Source: a virus. Taken from it: a DNA stretch of 64,000 nucleotides. The notes under the pieces were generated by a model that saw only the letters and a list, made by a program, of their open reading frames with translations, made no database searches and was not told the DNA's origin. Position 1 is the stretch's first letter. Every line of letters begins with the position of its first letter. Shown here one piece after another: positions 30,901-36,255 of this stretch. The stretch spans positions 1-64,000 of the IMG/VR virus record IMGVR_UViG_3300012211_000003. One strand, given 5' to 3'. Position numbers and translations under genes: made by a program.

Positions 30901-32157
30901 ACCGCAGGCTCGACCAGAATCAGGAACGGCGTCCGTGCGCTGACTCTCCAGCACGATATTCCGGCCGCTGGTGGTTCAGGCGGTGGTAAGGGCGCTGGCG
31001 GCGGTCCAAAAGCTGGGCCGGGCGCAGAGTACACGGCAGGCGACAGAGCGGCCTACGTCATCGCCCAAGCTCTTTCTGGCGGAATTATCGGCCTGCTGGC
31101 AATGTGGGTTTTGCTGCACTATGCATATCGAAAGAAATTCCCCTGGCAGGAAGAAGACGCGAAGTTACTGCAGATCAAACTCAATGACGACGACCGGAAA
31201 TCTGACGCCGCAAACGCGCTCTATGGTAAAGGTGACAACGGTGCATACATCGGGCTCGACTTCAGTTCACATATTCCCAGTGCTACCCGCGCACTCGGGA
31301 TGGCTGGTTATTTCAATACCACTCAGGCTGGTGGTACAGTCGGGCAGTCGCTCGAAAAGGGAATGGCGGATTCCATTAGTGGACTGACTCAGCCGTTGAT
31401 CAGCGCTCCCGGTATACATATGGGCTCAGTCGCGATCTTCGGAAAAGAGCCACGATTGACCGGGATGCGAGACGTTGAAGGAAACTTCGGGCCGCAGTTT
31501 GCAGCGGCAGCGCCAAAACACGAACCCGGTTGGAAACAATTTAGTTCTAATCTGGCAAACGGTATATTGGGCGTCAACGGTTTCCTCAAGAATGTGGCTG
31601 GTGTTGGCGGTGTCGGATACGAGGGTCAACGCGACGACGACAAGACCAAGACCGCGAAACTGATGTCCCTGGTGGTTAATCTGGCCGCGCCGGGGCTCAT
31701 CAAAGGAACGTCTGACGTCACTGACGATTCGATCAGACTGGCATTGCAAAGACAGAACACCGACGAGAACGCGACAAAGCCACTGCGCGATCAGTTTATC
31801 AAACAGATGCGATCAGGTGGCGACCTGGACAAACTGCACGATGACATCGCAGCCGCCTATCAAGCGGGTAAACTGCGAGAATCGGACATCAACCAAATCT
31901 ACGACAAAGGTTCTCAGGGTCACACGGAAGAGCGCTGGAAGACCTTAAACGGTCGAAATGCCATCGACGTGTTTGTCAATCATATGACACCGGAGCAACA
32001 GGAAAAGACGGTTAAGCTCCAGCAAAAGAACGGTGACTCGGTACTCGGTCGTCGGCGCGCACAGTATGCGGAATCGCTACCAGAGAGCCAAAGGGATACC
32101 GATCCGTTGCTGATGAAACTTGATAAGTTGTGGGATGATCTTTTATCGAAGAAATAA
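18937..32157 (+). CDS. Giant polyvalent ejection protein (SLT, GGDEF, methylase-helicase)
   Basis: 4406 residues with no cysteine. Domains in order: lytic transglycosylase 45-160 (Glu67, GVTQLMP 82-88, AAYNAG 128-133); hydrophobic Gly/Ala region about 330-530; paired motifs A-L-x-R-G...V-L-A-E-x-P-x-L-Q at 689-708 and 1223-1242; GGDEF domain about 860-1010 (TGLPN 866-870, DIDGFK 892-897, SGDEF 938-942); a repeat domain at 1349-1443, 1469-1564 and 3310-3405; N6-adenine methylase about 1790-1985 (EPSMGIG 1832-1838, NVPFG 1897-1901); SF2 helicase about 2480-3060 (GTGKT 2507-2511, DEAH 2669-2672, TGTP 2720-2723, QRDGRGWRQGN); C-terminal helical region with a membrane segment near 4040-4065. The set matches phage polyvalent and DarB-like antirestriction proteins: probably packaged and ejected, opening peptidoglycan and protecting or processing entering DNA. 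No SD is visible. Confidence 0.85.
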   Translation: MLLDPVELDPSEIQQDKPVAPPKPEPVELDSSEISTPDLKDPQELVKRYATERGIDPGIAHRWATQESGYNQKAISPKGAIGVTQLMPNTAARLGVDPHDLQQNIEGGTRELRRLIDKYGGDQRMALAAYNAGEGAVDSHGGIPPYKETQDYVNTIAGKQAKPVEVDPSEITTKPIELDPSEFTVEQPEAAQPAQASPFTAANRPGFGHPAQSQSPFNAANRPGFAPPKPGSVPDVLSRLQSPTTGQEVGSVSGRPTATPHQGQGIQTPVGQRNNLYEVPEQTQARVKIERNSALMEAATAATPEARRAAIVKLAGYGPLSDEEKRTLGVGQNDALGYASSFGTGVADTGLSALGAVGRVLSTPGIPGTQGVGQSISDFADNRRKEVDALANVFNKENVSGHALNTAGRVAPQLLAAVAAAPETLAAKIAYWDATTAALGFGRGETPEQYIKEGLAATPMVVGSEAFAAVGESLAPAVAKALGNGPTTLFVSKQVPMMVSIFGNAPTQGMLVRVAGGDEQAATSAVALSVFMGLLHAKLPTDVEYGKAALENLRAADESAGNTRFADLTEKLADVANRTGEDPQAAEHFAARTVDEARRGGETAIRNLENIFKDVGELPPAEGPAAQDAQPGAPVVPSSPAGTPVTQPEQLTGNRAFWEMTKQEVQDRAGGAVAPEMLAQMHEDSVRDALARGEIVPPQVLAEFPELQSRSASSVAPESAAVPTQESTTAPEDQRLPGHKLLNDNGIIDAQIRQMTPEEVSQKLNKIRLGVEPATTPAESQAIDRQVQRLSKQGVKDFSPTETYGEEPVNDRRAESRGPDRRGEDRRQAEGLGPGGEERRIGPRRTQIKNMTLDEARQAAGISKKTGLPNYEVFHDDQQDMQQSHPHVGYADIDGFKAYNHILGHKGVDESVLPAVGAVFRESAAQEPEGSVKVYHRSGDEFLFRSDDPARVSRIVERANKVLDDMTFTYQTPGGKILTTKGLGFSHGTGSDEDEAEAAANLDKQVRKAAGLRTGERDIPDVGTGSATGEQVAQGNVTKRKDVSSEVKEEGNAVKPTENKGRVSTEHEGTEQRPAPPGNEPQVRRAKSEQNRRGDQLQGAGEKTEVKQPWQMTRKEFRNKYWVHFDLRPDPESRVDEMMKGIKSGWGSPDLNFEKRADLPERAPARGWSTSTGQDKAGNRAYVLPQSALKSNGRGFKPGTVPVATTVLQREGQSVHHRLIEEALERGDNVPEKVLAEYPDLQGKARKPDEESQNQGISPEVAENFKPLEAEVTRPDSVLRQHIDATISNPSVDNRTALHDAAVEELGHVEDPAVREQHAAAIVDEVVDRSESGDTEGRTEETEPESITYRYQAADTGKRGHHTVEGKPVTIPGFEQFDLYIYRTEGGKGLPDSWSVNEGTTGSRIAKAFSEEQAIEHATATLKKAGVDGFKKVIADWIEKHGTIKGYAPPAKRQPFKTPEKPVLPPDQRYYIASKTGTFEEVEGKRFTIPEHPDLDVFTHRSRSGQSWMASEGTTGHAITDYTPTIKDAKQEAAFTVERMGIDKFRSSIADTLEKNGGTPRYKSVDTRPKEPTIEPTEATNEPATTQTRPPRTNGKTPLGAKPTEQVPGTATPGRTKRGTTERPGESEGPVRRPSEQGSEPGTGEGAGVGRPHTTETGERPAGTVGEGTGERPDATGSRPVAEVIEETAPLGGYRPAAPKHAGDFYLDDPALITSGGAKTKLQRNIAAIRLVRNITAEGRPATAEEQKILAQFTGFGQFPAVFNQYAPEGKEYSKERDIILGKGDEPGLLEGPELAAAKRSTLNAHYTSPEVVKRMWDIARRLGFDGGRVLEPSMGIGNFFALMPRDLHGKSRLTGIELDQMTGQMARLLYPESNIQIKGFEKHNIPDNFYDFAIGNVPFGDYKINDKDYNRFQANIHDYFFLRSLDKVRPGGLLMFITSTGTLDKLDSKIRDALVDKADLVGAMRFPENTFQESAGTAVVTDLIILRKRLPDEKAKTDWTGLGELPDADGGELIKINKYYENHPEQILGTLDRRSRLYGKGSSHVTRTKDFVERFEKAVENLPKDVMSERPKNPVFEPNRLVDDGDTKQGGFAIKDGKLFVKEGDDLIEQSASPAEIARIQGMLDVRDALRKVINAQLEHQGETATAAARKELNKAYDQFVKKHGYLHEPANARAMMDDPDKYVLLALEDYNPETKKATKTAAFTQNTIRVYERPEKADNVGSAVGISLSEYGKVDIPRIAGLVGKSEAQVSKTLVKDGLAFQNPNGTWETADIYLSGNVRQKLAQAQEAAAVDKQFQPNVDALSKIQPEDLDYTDIDAKLGSPWIAPSDVAQFMADKLGGRPENYKVSYLVGQGQWMADYARRNSPLEFSEKARKVYGTPRANFIDIVQSALSDKPILIYDGSKETRVLNAQESADANAKVAEIKTLFKEWLWEDEERRTRLHRYYNDNFNNIRLVKYDARHYKDEDGQYRLPGMNPAISLRPHQANAIWQIISQGRALLAHEVGTGKTFAMVGAAMEMRRMGLANKPAIAVPKSIIEGFLADAQRLYPNAKIITPGAKFTKDTRKQTVARIATGDYDLVVLTHDNLDMLPMHPDVVRDFVNRELDELEAAIRASQAEDASKGNKVVKQLEKAKAKLEARLKEAVEGSKTDDAVYFEHTGVDFLFVDEAHKYKSLPVYSARQRVKGIPTSRSDRATNMLMRTRWLIEQNKNRGVVFATGTPVANTMVELYNMQKYLQYQDLVDRGIQAFDAWANTFGDTTTKMEVGVTGDYSAVTRFAKYSNLPELLALSRQIMDVQRVDDLGGTVVRPKRNDQVVSIPISDSQTAFMNDIKRRAVAIKNRKVEPKVDNMLKLSSDARKVSMDIRLVRGGREDAKNKAKAVAGEVLRLWKKQPTRTQMIFSDIGVNKTEWGFSMYDEITKLLVKGGMPKDKIIDFATLTEKQKTGAIERLATGKALVAIGGTDKLGTGVNAQKYLIALHHIDVPWLPAAVEQRDGRGWRQGNDLAQEGKPLQIYRYVTTNSFDTFMWQLVDAKSKFIRQAMQGDLKQRTFKDEDSEELSPAKVMAIASGNPDLLRKVQVDEDVQQLEASERRHTKAQNALKDSEKKLKREAQPYLDRIAKYEEEYETLKRKDDEKFSIDINGKRYDKREEAGKALETYLTTLPEDAHTKIGEFRGWDIIYQKGNAYLGKGKELGRNNYNFNLNIEDGESTISSIEHIPQSIKNRIKSTEASRQQGVADLEAVQKEIGKPFKQADELSAKKAEQIELERRLSEKRETPTDNIEAVPFDPFDGEEPLEFNTPESTEPDSKKYFLYNQGAGEFQEVKGAKPLEIPGFEDMDLYIHKTDDGWSIGEGRTGMLVGGGKTKQAAIADATKKLTNATPEKIKQLMAAAVEKQGESPRVKSRRGEPSGKSPIVAAPSLGGGSGKGTPILTKIKDWNKARIAAKPVAIKEPGGFRATFSDMFTRNGAKLRAENVEAFEAFIKAASSNAQSYNLMRKNVPAIEEAAKMKFSNFALHLIESRLRGIRQRYQDIADEVSIISDDDLVEAFNQDHGFADILDNIAGKRDLGDNLRAEAETLLSDGDLDGLRTFIYDKLLAAADAVGTIPFSPNYSFEKAIENEGFKKALEIYKEHFEKPLAENHVQNEGVFSDALGPLDTYYPLIAKNEDGELVGKGGAIPGQRAPLAKPRNIANRFATGLAEQYSAEAADLQDRIRQAFKGNNMAAFYQILEDEGITVPYKSGPTLPGYIKKDAGPYTRILKDGKTISVKARQVQVPEWLWREISPMIEQKIHGKSLPGRLFRKLTGLGLVGLLEPAIHSQNIVKTLTTSTPFIFKNPLQTTIGKTPILKALDIVANIVTNLPVLTKPIAAGVKILSTSTKSQKAMRNKRRLADAGALPEKTGSITFSKKIAEQTGAKRSLSMGPILYGPSGIDTRARLAMLDILDAMNPDATNAEIFDFVNNLGIYNRALEPQLGRFVKDLGIGPFYTAGSTRIRNGVRALTLQHDIPAAGGSGGGKGAGGGPKAGPGAEYTAGDRAAYVIAQALSGGIIGLLAMWVLLHYAYRKKFPWQEEDAKLLQIKLNDDDRKSDAANALYGKGDNGAYIGLDFSSHIPSATRALGMAGYFNTTQAGGTVGQSLEKGMADSISGLTQPLISAPGIHMGSVAIFGKEPRLTGMRDVEGNFGPQFAAAAPKHEPGWKQFSSNLANGILGVNGFLKNVAGVGGVGYEGQRDDDKTKTAKLMSLVVNLAAPGLIKGTSDVTDDSIRLALQRQNTDENATKPLRDQFIKQMRSGGDLDKLHDDIAAAYQAGKLRESDINQIYDKGSQGHTEERWKTLNGRNAIDVFVNHMTPEQQEKTVKLQQKNGDSVLGRRRAQYAESLPESQRDTDPLLMKLDKLWDDLLSKK
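21896..22078 (+). CDS. Possible nested small gene 1
   Basis: 60 codons in the +1 frame relative to the giant gene, beginning inside the end of the GGDEF coding region. The C-terminus (PPGSKLLKVTLPNGKTY) looks like ordered beta sequence, unlike a random shadow. AAAGGA is 13 bases before the ATG, rather far. Its stop is followed after 12 bases by nested gene 2 in the same frame, which is the main support. It could still be a shadow. Confidence 0.3.
   Translation: MAQDQTKTRLKLRPISTNRSGKQQDSGLANETSPTWAQGVPPGSKLLKVTLPNGKTYPAK
22091..22255 (+). CDS. Nested small basic protein gene 2
   Basis: 54 codons inside the giant gene, +1 frame. A strong ribosome site (AAAGGAGGAAGGCA) runs directly into the ATG. 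The product is Lys/Gln-rich and helical (AAFQQNMRELNKG, SKIDAAISYKEQEKK) and recalls small basic phage proteins of similar size. In the main frame this stretch is a low-complexity Glu/Arg/Pro linker, as expected if selection acts on the other frame. Confidence 0.55.
   Translation: MPLNPQKTKAAFQQNMRELNKGPHHRAMSRKYGEQKASKIDAAISYKEQEKKPK
22981..23628 (+). repeat. Tandem copies 1 and 2 of a repeated domain in the giant gene
   Basis: Codons 1349-1443 and 1469-1564. Both copies follow V-x-G-K-x-x-T-I-P, D-L/V-x-x-x-x-x-R, S-W, E-G-T-T-G, a helical Ala-rich stretch, and I-A-D-x-x-E-K-x-G-T. A third copy lies at 28864-29151. The pattern fits a large-polyvalent-protein-associated domain; the exact family is not identified. 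Confidence 0.75.
23678..24058 (+). CDS. Nested overlapping gene 3 in giant-protein linker
   Basis: 126 codons in the +1 frame within the giant gene. CGGAGG (23666-23671) lies seven bases before the ATG, a textbook ribosome site. The N-terminal 80 residues look like a real helical domain: LGPLGRMAKRHWEQNLP, then a Y-x-x-L...G-x-L-x-x-A-L pattern and QAREQALADHILLKPE. This recalls small phage proteins with an L-G-x-x-A-x-x-H-W start, though I cannot name the family. The main frame here is a Pro/Thr/Gly/Glu linker (about 1581-1707) between the second repeat domain and the methylase. Confidence 0.65.
   Translation: MSQPQRKLGPLGRMAKRHWEQNLPNKYQELQHQGGLKEALLSAQERAKDQFADRVSKGQNPEQAREQALADHILLKPESDQPEPWEKERANDQMQQAVDQSLKSSKKRRHSAGTGPQPQNTPEIST
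28864..29151 (+). repeat. Copy 3 of the repeated domain in the giant gene
   Basis: Codons 3310-3405, after the helicase. It shares the signature (LEIPGFEDMDLYIHK, GWSIGEGRTG, VEKQGESPRVKS) with the two tandem copies before the methylase, so the methylase-helicase block is bracketed by this domain. Confidence 0.75.
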
Positions 32158-32160
32158 CTG

Positions 32161-32430
32161 TTGACAAATCCGAGATTCTGTTGAAAATAGTTTTCGCGAT
32201 CATCTGATCTTTATATCCAGCAAAGGGAGCGAACCGGGTATCCAGTCCCGGCCCGAGGGCATGGTAGTCTGACAAGCGCTGATTGAGTGTCAGACCGACC
32301 CAGACGAGTTTCTTGTAGCCGAAGATGCAGGGGATGAGTTATGGCGTAAGGTACTACGAATCAGCCGGTGCAGTTCCCGCTTAACGAAAGAGAAACCCGA
32401 TAGCGCGTCAAAACGTTGTCGGGTTTTTCG
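32161..32430 (+). ncRNA. Candidate small structured RNA
   Basis: The 382-base gap after the giant gene has no supported ORF but has order. TTGACA (32161-32166) is followed after 16 bases by GAAAAT, a weak promoter. Then come hairpins CCGGG/CCCGG (32234-32238, 32247-32251) and an 8-bp perfect stem GTCTGACA/TGTCAGAC (32267-32295), and an intrinsic terminator ending at 32428. A 200-240 nt RNA would fit. It could instead be the leaking 3' end of the late transcript. Confidence 0.35.
32393..32428 (+). terminator. Intrinsic terminator ending the late region
   Basis: An 8-bp stem AAACCCGA/TCGGGTTT (32393-32400 and 32419-32426) closes an 18-base loop and continues into TTTTT. It lies between the giant late gene and the promoter of the next operon, the expected boundary. 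Confidence 0.75.
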
Positions 32431-32502
32431 CTTTCCGAAACCCGCGCCGGTCAACGGTTTACAGAATTAATTTAGCAATCTGCATTTTCCTACAAATAGT
32501 AG

Positions 32503-32532
32503 TTGACATACAAATACGACTTAGCGTATAAG
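32503..32532 (+). promoter_or_regulatory. Promoter for leaderless RHH gene operon
   Basis: Perfect -35 TTGACA (32503-32508), 18-base spacer, -10 TATAAG (32527-32532). The expected start point coincides with the ATG at 32540, and there is no SD, so the mRNA is probably leaderless. Confidence 0.75.
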
Positions 32533-32539
32533 TACGCCT

Positions 32540-32725
32540 ATGGAAAACGACATCAGGAAAACGATCAAAGTTCCAGAATCGACGCACGGCAAAATCAAGC
32601 TTGCGGCGGTCCTGGCGAGTGAGAACATTTCCCAATTACTGGATAGGCTTGCTGGTGCGGAGATCGAGGCGCGGAGTGCCAAGCCCGCAAAGAAACGAGG
32701 CAAATCCAATGGCAAGACCAACTAA
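32540..32725 (+). CDS. Ribbon-helix-helix DNA-binding protein
   Basis: 61 residues. RKTIKVPESTHGKIKLAAVL followed by a second helix (SQLLDRLAGAEIEA) matches the ribbon-helix-helix layout (strand K-T-I-K-V, helix A, helix B); the tail is Lys-rich. RHH proteins dimerise and repress promoters, so it may regulate its own operon. It is first in the recombination operon, leaderless, and overlaps the next gene by 17 bases. Confidence 0.65.
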   Translation: MENDIRKTIKVPESTHGKIKLAAVLASENISQLLDRLAGAEIEARSAKPAKKRGKSNGKTN

Positions 32726-32999
32726 GGCAGAACGGGATTTACGCGACCTGAGAACGAAACTGGCGGTCGCCGAGCAGGGTAAAAAGAACTGGATGGACGA
32801 GGCCGACGAGTGGCGCAAGAAAACGGGGGAGATAGAAACGCGGCTTGAGGCAAGGACTTCGTCTGCTAAGCGTGACGTTGAAATTCTGATCAAAGATGTC
32901 GAGGGCTACAAATCTGAAGTCACCCGACTAAATGAAAAGGTGCTGCATCTTCAGGCGCAGATCGGCCGGATATGTATCGAGAAAGGAATCGTCCGATGA
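32709..32999 (+). CDS. Small coiled-coil protein, unknown
   Basis: 96 residues from ATG 32709 (CGAGG upstream), overlapping the RHH gene by 17 bases. Nearly the whole chain is a Lys/Glu/Arg helix with heptad-like Leu and Val spacing, ending near a single Cys (RICIEKGIVR). Coupled to the next gene by ATGA. Not recognised. Confidence 0.6.
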   Translation: MARPTKAERDLRDLRTKLAVAEQGKKNWMDEADEWRKKTGEIETRLEARTSSAKRDVEILIKDVEGYKSEVTRLNEKVLHLQAQIGRICIEKGIVR

Positions 33000-33349
33000 A
33001 CGAATTATCAGCAGAATTGACAATCAAGAAACATTCCTCGCTGGAAAAGATGCAGTTCGCGAAGGATCACAACGCGGAGATCATCTGGACCGACGAGGAC
33101 GACGAGGGCGGGCTTAATGTGGTGGCGGTGCAGCCGATGTCTGCCGGCCTCGAAAAGTATCAGGTACTCAGCCGCGCAATTGCGGAAACCACCTGCTATC
33201 ACGTCTCGGCCGAGGAGTACGCGATCATCAAGACCTTTCCTGGCACACAGGAGACCCAGTACCAGAGCGGCAACAAGATGCTGCGCTTTATGCTGAGCGG
33301 TGGGGCGTTCAGGGTCTGGTGTTTAGCAGAGGACGAAGTAGTTTATTAG
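32996..33349 (+). CDS. Early protein, unknown
   Basis: 117 residues from ATG 32996 (AAAGGA eight bases upstream; ATGA overlap). Mixed alpha/beta with an acidic patch (WTDEDDEGG), a Y-H-V-S-A-E-E-Y segment and a C-terminal hydrophobic strand. No motif recognised. It sits in the operon leading to the recombination genes. Confidence 0.6.
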   Translation: MNELSAELTIKKHSSLEKMQFAKDHNAEIIWTDEDDEGGLNVVAVQPMSAGLEKYQVLSRAIAETTCYHVSAEEYAIIKTFPGTQETQYQSGNKMLRFMLSGGAFRVWCLAEDEVVY

Positions 33350-33441
33350 GGTTTAGCGGCGGTCCAGCATCGGGAAAGCGGTGCCAATCCGATAGCCCTG
33401 TCAGACGTTGGAGCAAGCCGCCGCTGATTATTGGAGGGAAA

Positions 33442-33645
33442 ATGCAGATACAGACGACAAGTTACGCATGTGATCTTTCAGGATGCCCGAACGTGACGGA
33501 CAGTAAGGGGCTCGGTGCTTATGTGCAGTTGTGCCAGTTTTCGTTCGGTTATCACAATCGCGGTAACGAATTGAAGCGCGGCGAGGAAAAGCATTTTTGC
33601 TGCAAAGATCATTTTATGCAGTGGGTGGATACTCAGGTCGGATAA
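33442..33645 (+). CDS. Small Cys-rich protein, probable zinc binder
   Basis: 67 residues; ATG 33442 has GGAGG upstream. Cys residues at CDLSGC, LC and CCKDH with a His suggest one zinc site. It lies between early operon genes. Function unknown; similar small zinc proteins are frequent in this genome. Confidence 0.6.
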   Translation: MQIQTTSYACDLSGCPNVTDSKGLGAYVQLCQFSFGYHNRGNELKRGEEKHFCCKDHFMQWVDTQVG

Positions 33646-33654
33646 GGAGCGGCG

Positions 33655-33834
33655 ATGGATTATGTACTTGCAGCGGAGTTTAGCCCAAACGAGTTAGCTA
33701 AAACCGTGGAGCGTTATTTCGAGGCGAACTTCAAGTTATATGGCAATCCGTTCGCTGTGGTTGAAACATCTCTACATCCGCTTCAGGAGGATAGAATGGT
33801 GTTTTGCCAAGCCTTAATAAGAGAGAGAAAGTAA
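33655..33834 (+). CDS. Small early protein, unknown
   Basis: 59 codons; AAGGAG precedes ATG 33655. The sequence (VLAAEFSPNELAKTVERYF ... HPLQEDRMVFCQALIRERK) looks like a compact alpha/beta protein of a type often found among phage early genes. It ends nine bases before the SbcC-like gene. Confidence 0.6.
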   Translation: MDYVLAAEFSPNELAKTVERYFEANFKLYGNPFAVVETSLHPLQEDRMVFCQALIRERK

Positions 33835-33842
33835 GGAGCAAC

Positions 33843-35210
33843 ATGAAAGAACAAAAAGAACTACGAGTAACCCGGCTGTCGATTAAGAATATCTTGGGCA
33901 TCCAGAGTCTCGAAATCAAGCCGGGCAAAGGAATCACGGTCATTGAAGGTGAGAACGCCAGCGGTAAAACCTCAGTGATCGAGGCGTTGAAGTCGATCTT
34001 CAAGGGAGGCAACGATGCTTCCCTCCTTCGAAGAGGAGCTGAACAGGGCGAGATCGTTTTGGAACTCGACAACGGTGTGCTGATCGAGCGGACAGTCAGG
34101 GAAACCGGCTCAGCGACGATGGTAACCGATCCGATGTACGGTCAGATTCGGAAACCAAAGGCGTTTTTGGAACAGCTAATCGATCAACTGGGAATGAACC
34201 CCGTCGATTTCCTGACTGCTCCGGCGAAGATGCGCGTCCAACTGCTACTGGAGGCGATGCCGATCAAGCTGGACAACGACCTGATCGAGCCGATCATTGG
34301 GCACACGGTCGATGAACTGGACACGAACGCCCTGGAATTGATCGACCGGGAGCACAAGCGATTCTACGACGACCGGACGGGTGTCAACCGGGTCGCAAAA
34401 GAGAAGCGTGCGACGATCCTGCAGATGAAGCAGACGCTGCCGGAGGACGCAGAGGATACCGACTGGGCTCGTATCGTTGTGGCCACCGAAGGCAGTCTTG
34501 CCCTTGTTAATCAAAGCACTCAAATGAAGATTGACGCAATTATCACCGATATGGAAGGCGAGAAAGATGCCTCAAAAGCCAATGGCACGCATTCAATACA
34601 GGAGATCGACCGAGAATTAGAGTTGGAAATATCCAAATTGCGCCAAGAGGCAGAGACGAAAAAGGAAGCCATTCGCGAAAACGTCATCGCCGGACTTGGG
34701 ATTATCACCAAGGGAGCGCAGGAAAATGTCGACAAACTGAGAGGTGAGGCAGAGCCAGAACGCCGTAAGCTGACTGATAAGCTGGCCGTCGCCCGTGAGA
34801 ACCTGACCAATCAGTCGAAGATCAACCAGACCAAAGAGTACATCAAGACTCTCGGTGAAGAAGCAACGAAGGCCGAAGCGCAGTCAGACAAAGACACCAA
34901 AGCAATCGAGGCGCTGGCTGACCTGAAAACCAAACTCCTGAACGACCTGCCGATTAAAGGCGTCGAGGTCAAGGACGGTGAGTTGTTCGTCGACAGTATA
35001 CCCTTTGATCGAGTCAACGAGGCGCGCAAGGTCGAGATTGCGATTCAGATTGCGGGGCTCAGAAGCGGCAAGTTGCCGCTGGTCATTGTCGACGGTCTGG
35101 AAAGACTCGATAGCAAGACATTCGAGGCATTCAAGAAACAGGCGGCGAAGTCAAAGGTCCAGATGATCGTAACGCGGGTGTCAGATTCGGCGCTCGCAGT
35201 GGAGGCGTAA
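33843..35210 (+). CDS. SbcC/RecF-like AAA ATPase
   Basis: 455 residues from ATG 33843 (AAGGAG upstream). Walker A GENASGKT is at 36-43, after an N-terminal strand pattern (L-R-V-T-R-L-S-I-K-N-I-L-G-I) typical of SMC/RecF/SbcC proteins. A central charged coiled coil covers about 200-370 and Walker B LVIVDGLERLD about 413-423. It is a short phage form. Next to a Cas4-like nuclease it probably forms a DNA end-processing and recombination module. Confidence 0.8.
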   Translation: MKEQKELRVTRLSIKNILGIQSLEIKPGKGITVIEGENASGKTSVIEALKSIFKGGNDASLLRRGAEQGEIVLELDNGVLIERTVRETGSATMVTDPMYGQIRKPKAFLEQLIDQLGMNPVDFLTAPAKMRVQLLLEAMPIKLDNDLIEPIIGHTVDELDTNALELIDREHKRFYDDRTGVNRVAKEKRATILQMKQTLPEDAEDTDWARIVVATEGSLALVNQSTQMKIDAIITDMEGEKDASKANGTHSIQEIDRELELEISKLRQEAETKKEAIRENVIAGLGIITKGAQENVDKLRGEAEPERRKLTDKLAVARENLTNQSKINQTKEYIKTLGEEATKAEAQSDKDTKAIEALADLKTKLLNDLPIKGVEVKDGELFVDSIPFDRVNEARKVEIAIQIAGLRSGKLPLVIVDGLERLDSKTFEAFKKQAAKSKVQMIVTRVSDSALAVEA

Positions 35211-35411
35211 ATGAAGTGCGGAACTCGACGGTTTGGAAAAGTTGTCAAGATGGAAGACTGGGTAGCGAAACATATCCCGCATGGCGAACCGAAGAAAGTC
35301 TATCCAGATGCCCAGCCACCGAGTTACCGACTCTACAATCTGGTGTGTCCGTGCGGGGCAAAACTTTTATGCGACGAACCAAAGGAGCAATCAAATGTCA
35401 AGCGTACTTGA
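35211..35411 (+). CDS. Small early protein with CPCG motif, unknown
   Basis: 66 residues; ATG 35211 follows the previous stop directly. A C-P-C-G motif and later Cys (LLCDEP) suggest metal binding. It overlaps the following nuclease gene by 17 bases. It may be an accessory to the recombination module; function unknown. Confidence 0.55.
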   Translation: MKCGTRRFGKVVKMEDWVAKHIPHGEPKKVYPDAQPPSYRLYNLVCPCGAKLLCDEPKEQSNVKRT

Positions 35412-36255
35412 AGAGATCGACGGAGCGGTGACGACACCACAGGCTAAGCCACAGCTACACATTAGCGCAATCAACATGCTTTCATTCTGTGGGGAACAAT
35501 TCAGACGGCGGTATATCCTCAAGGAAAAGCGACCACCGGGAGTTGCTATGATTGTCGGAACTGCTACTGACAGATCAGTCACGGCGAATCTACAGAGTAA
35601 GATCACCGACAAGAAACTACTGGCGATTGATCAGGTGAAGCAGATCGCATCAGATAGCCTCAAAACCGAGTGGCAAACCGGAATCGAACTTGACCAGGAA
35701 GAAGCAATGCTCGGGGCCGAGAAGGTCAAAGGTAATGCGATTGATAAGGCAGTGAGGCTGTCGGTTCTGCACGCCAGTAATCTTGCGCCGGTGCTCGACC
35801 CGACACATGTTCAGCGTCCCTGGGTCGTCGAACTGAACGGCTATCCGCTGGACCTGGCGGGAACAATCGACGTACAGGAAGGATCGATTGCGATCCGTGA
35901 CACGAAGACCAAAGCAAAAAGCCCCAGTGAGGGCGCAGCGGATCAGGATACGCAATTGACGGCCTATGCTCTTGCGGCAAAGGTAATCGACGGCCGCGCA
36001 CCGGAGAAAGTGACCCTCGATTGTCTCGTGGACAACAAGGTTCCGGTTGTCAAAGTATTCAGTTCGACCAGAAACGAGGCGGATTTTGATGCTTTTCTTG
36101 CTCGTGTCGAAAACGCGGTGTTAGCCCTACAGGCCGGGGTATTTGTTCCGGCGAAACAGACAGATCCATTATGCAGCCCTAAATATTGTGGATTCTTTTC
36201 CACGTGCAAATTCGTTATGCAGCCCAAACAGTTTCAGATCGGAGGATCCAAGTGA
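35395..36255 (+). CDS. Cas4/RecB-type PD-(D/E)XK exonuclease
   Basis: 286 residues from ATG 35395 (AAAGGAGC upstream). The nuclease core is visible as GTID (Asp159) and RDTKTK (Asp169, Lys171). Cys32 near the N-terminus with Cys260, Cys265 and Cys271 matches the four-Cys iron-sulfur arrangement of Cas4/AddB-type nucleases. It would resect DNA ends for recombination with the adjacent ATPase and annealing-protein candidate. The stop overlaps the next start (GTGA). Confidence 0.8.
   Translation: MSSVLEEIDGAVTTPQAKPQLHISAINMLSFCGEQFRRRYILKEKRPPGVAMIVGTATDRSVTANLQSKITDKKLLAIDQVKQIASDSLKTEWQTGIELDQEEAMLGAEKVKGNAIDKAVRLSVLHASNLAPVLDPTHVQRPWVVELNGYPLDLAGTIDVQEGSIAIRDTKTKAKSPSEGAADQDTQLTAYALAAKVIDGRAPEKVTLDCLVDNKVPVVKVFSSTRNEADFDAFLARVENAVLALQAGVFVPAKQTDPLCSPKYCGFFSTCKFVMQPKQFQIGGSK

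Noticed and set aside
32220-32400. tRNA or tmRNA gene
   Set aside because: No cloverleaf with T-arm GTTCRANNC or matching acceptor stem could be built; the hairpins do not fit.
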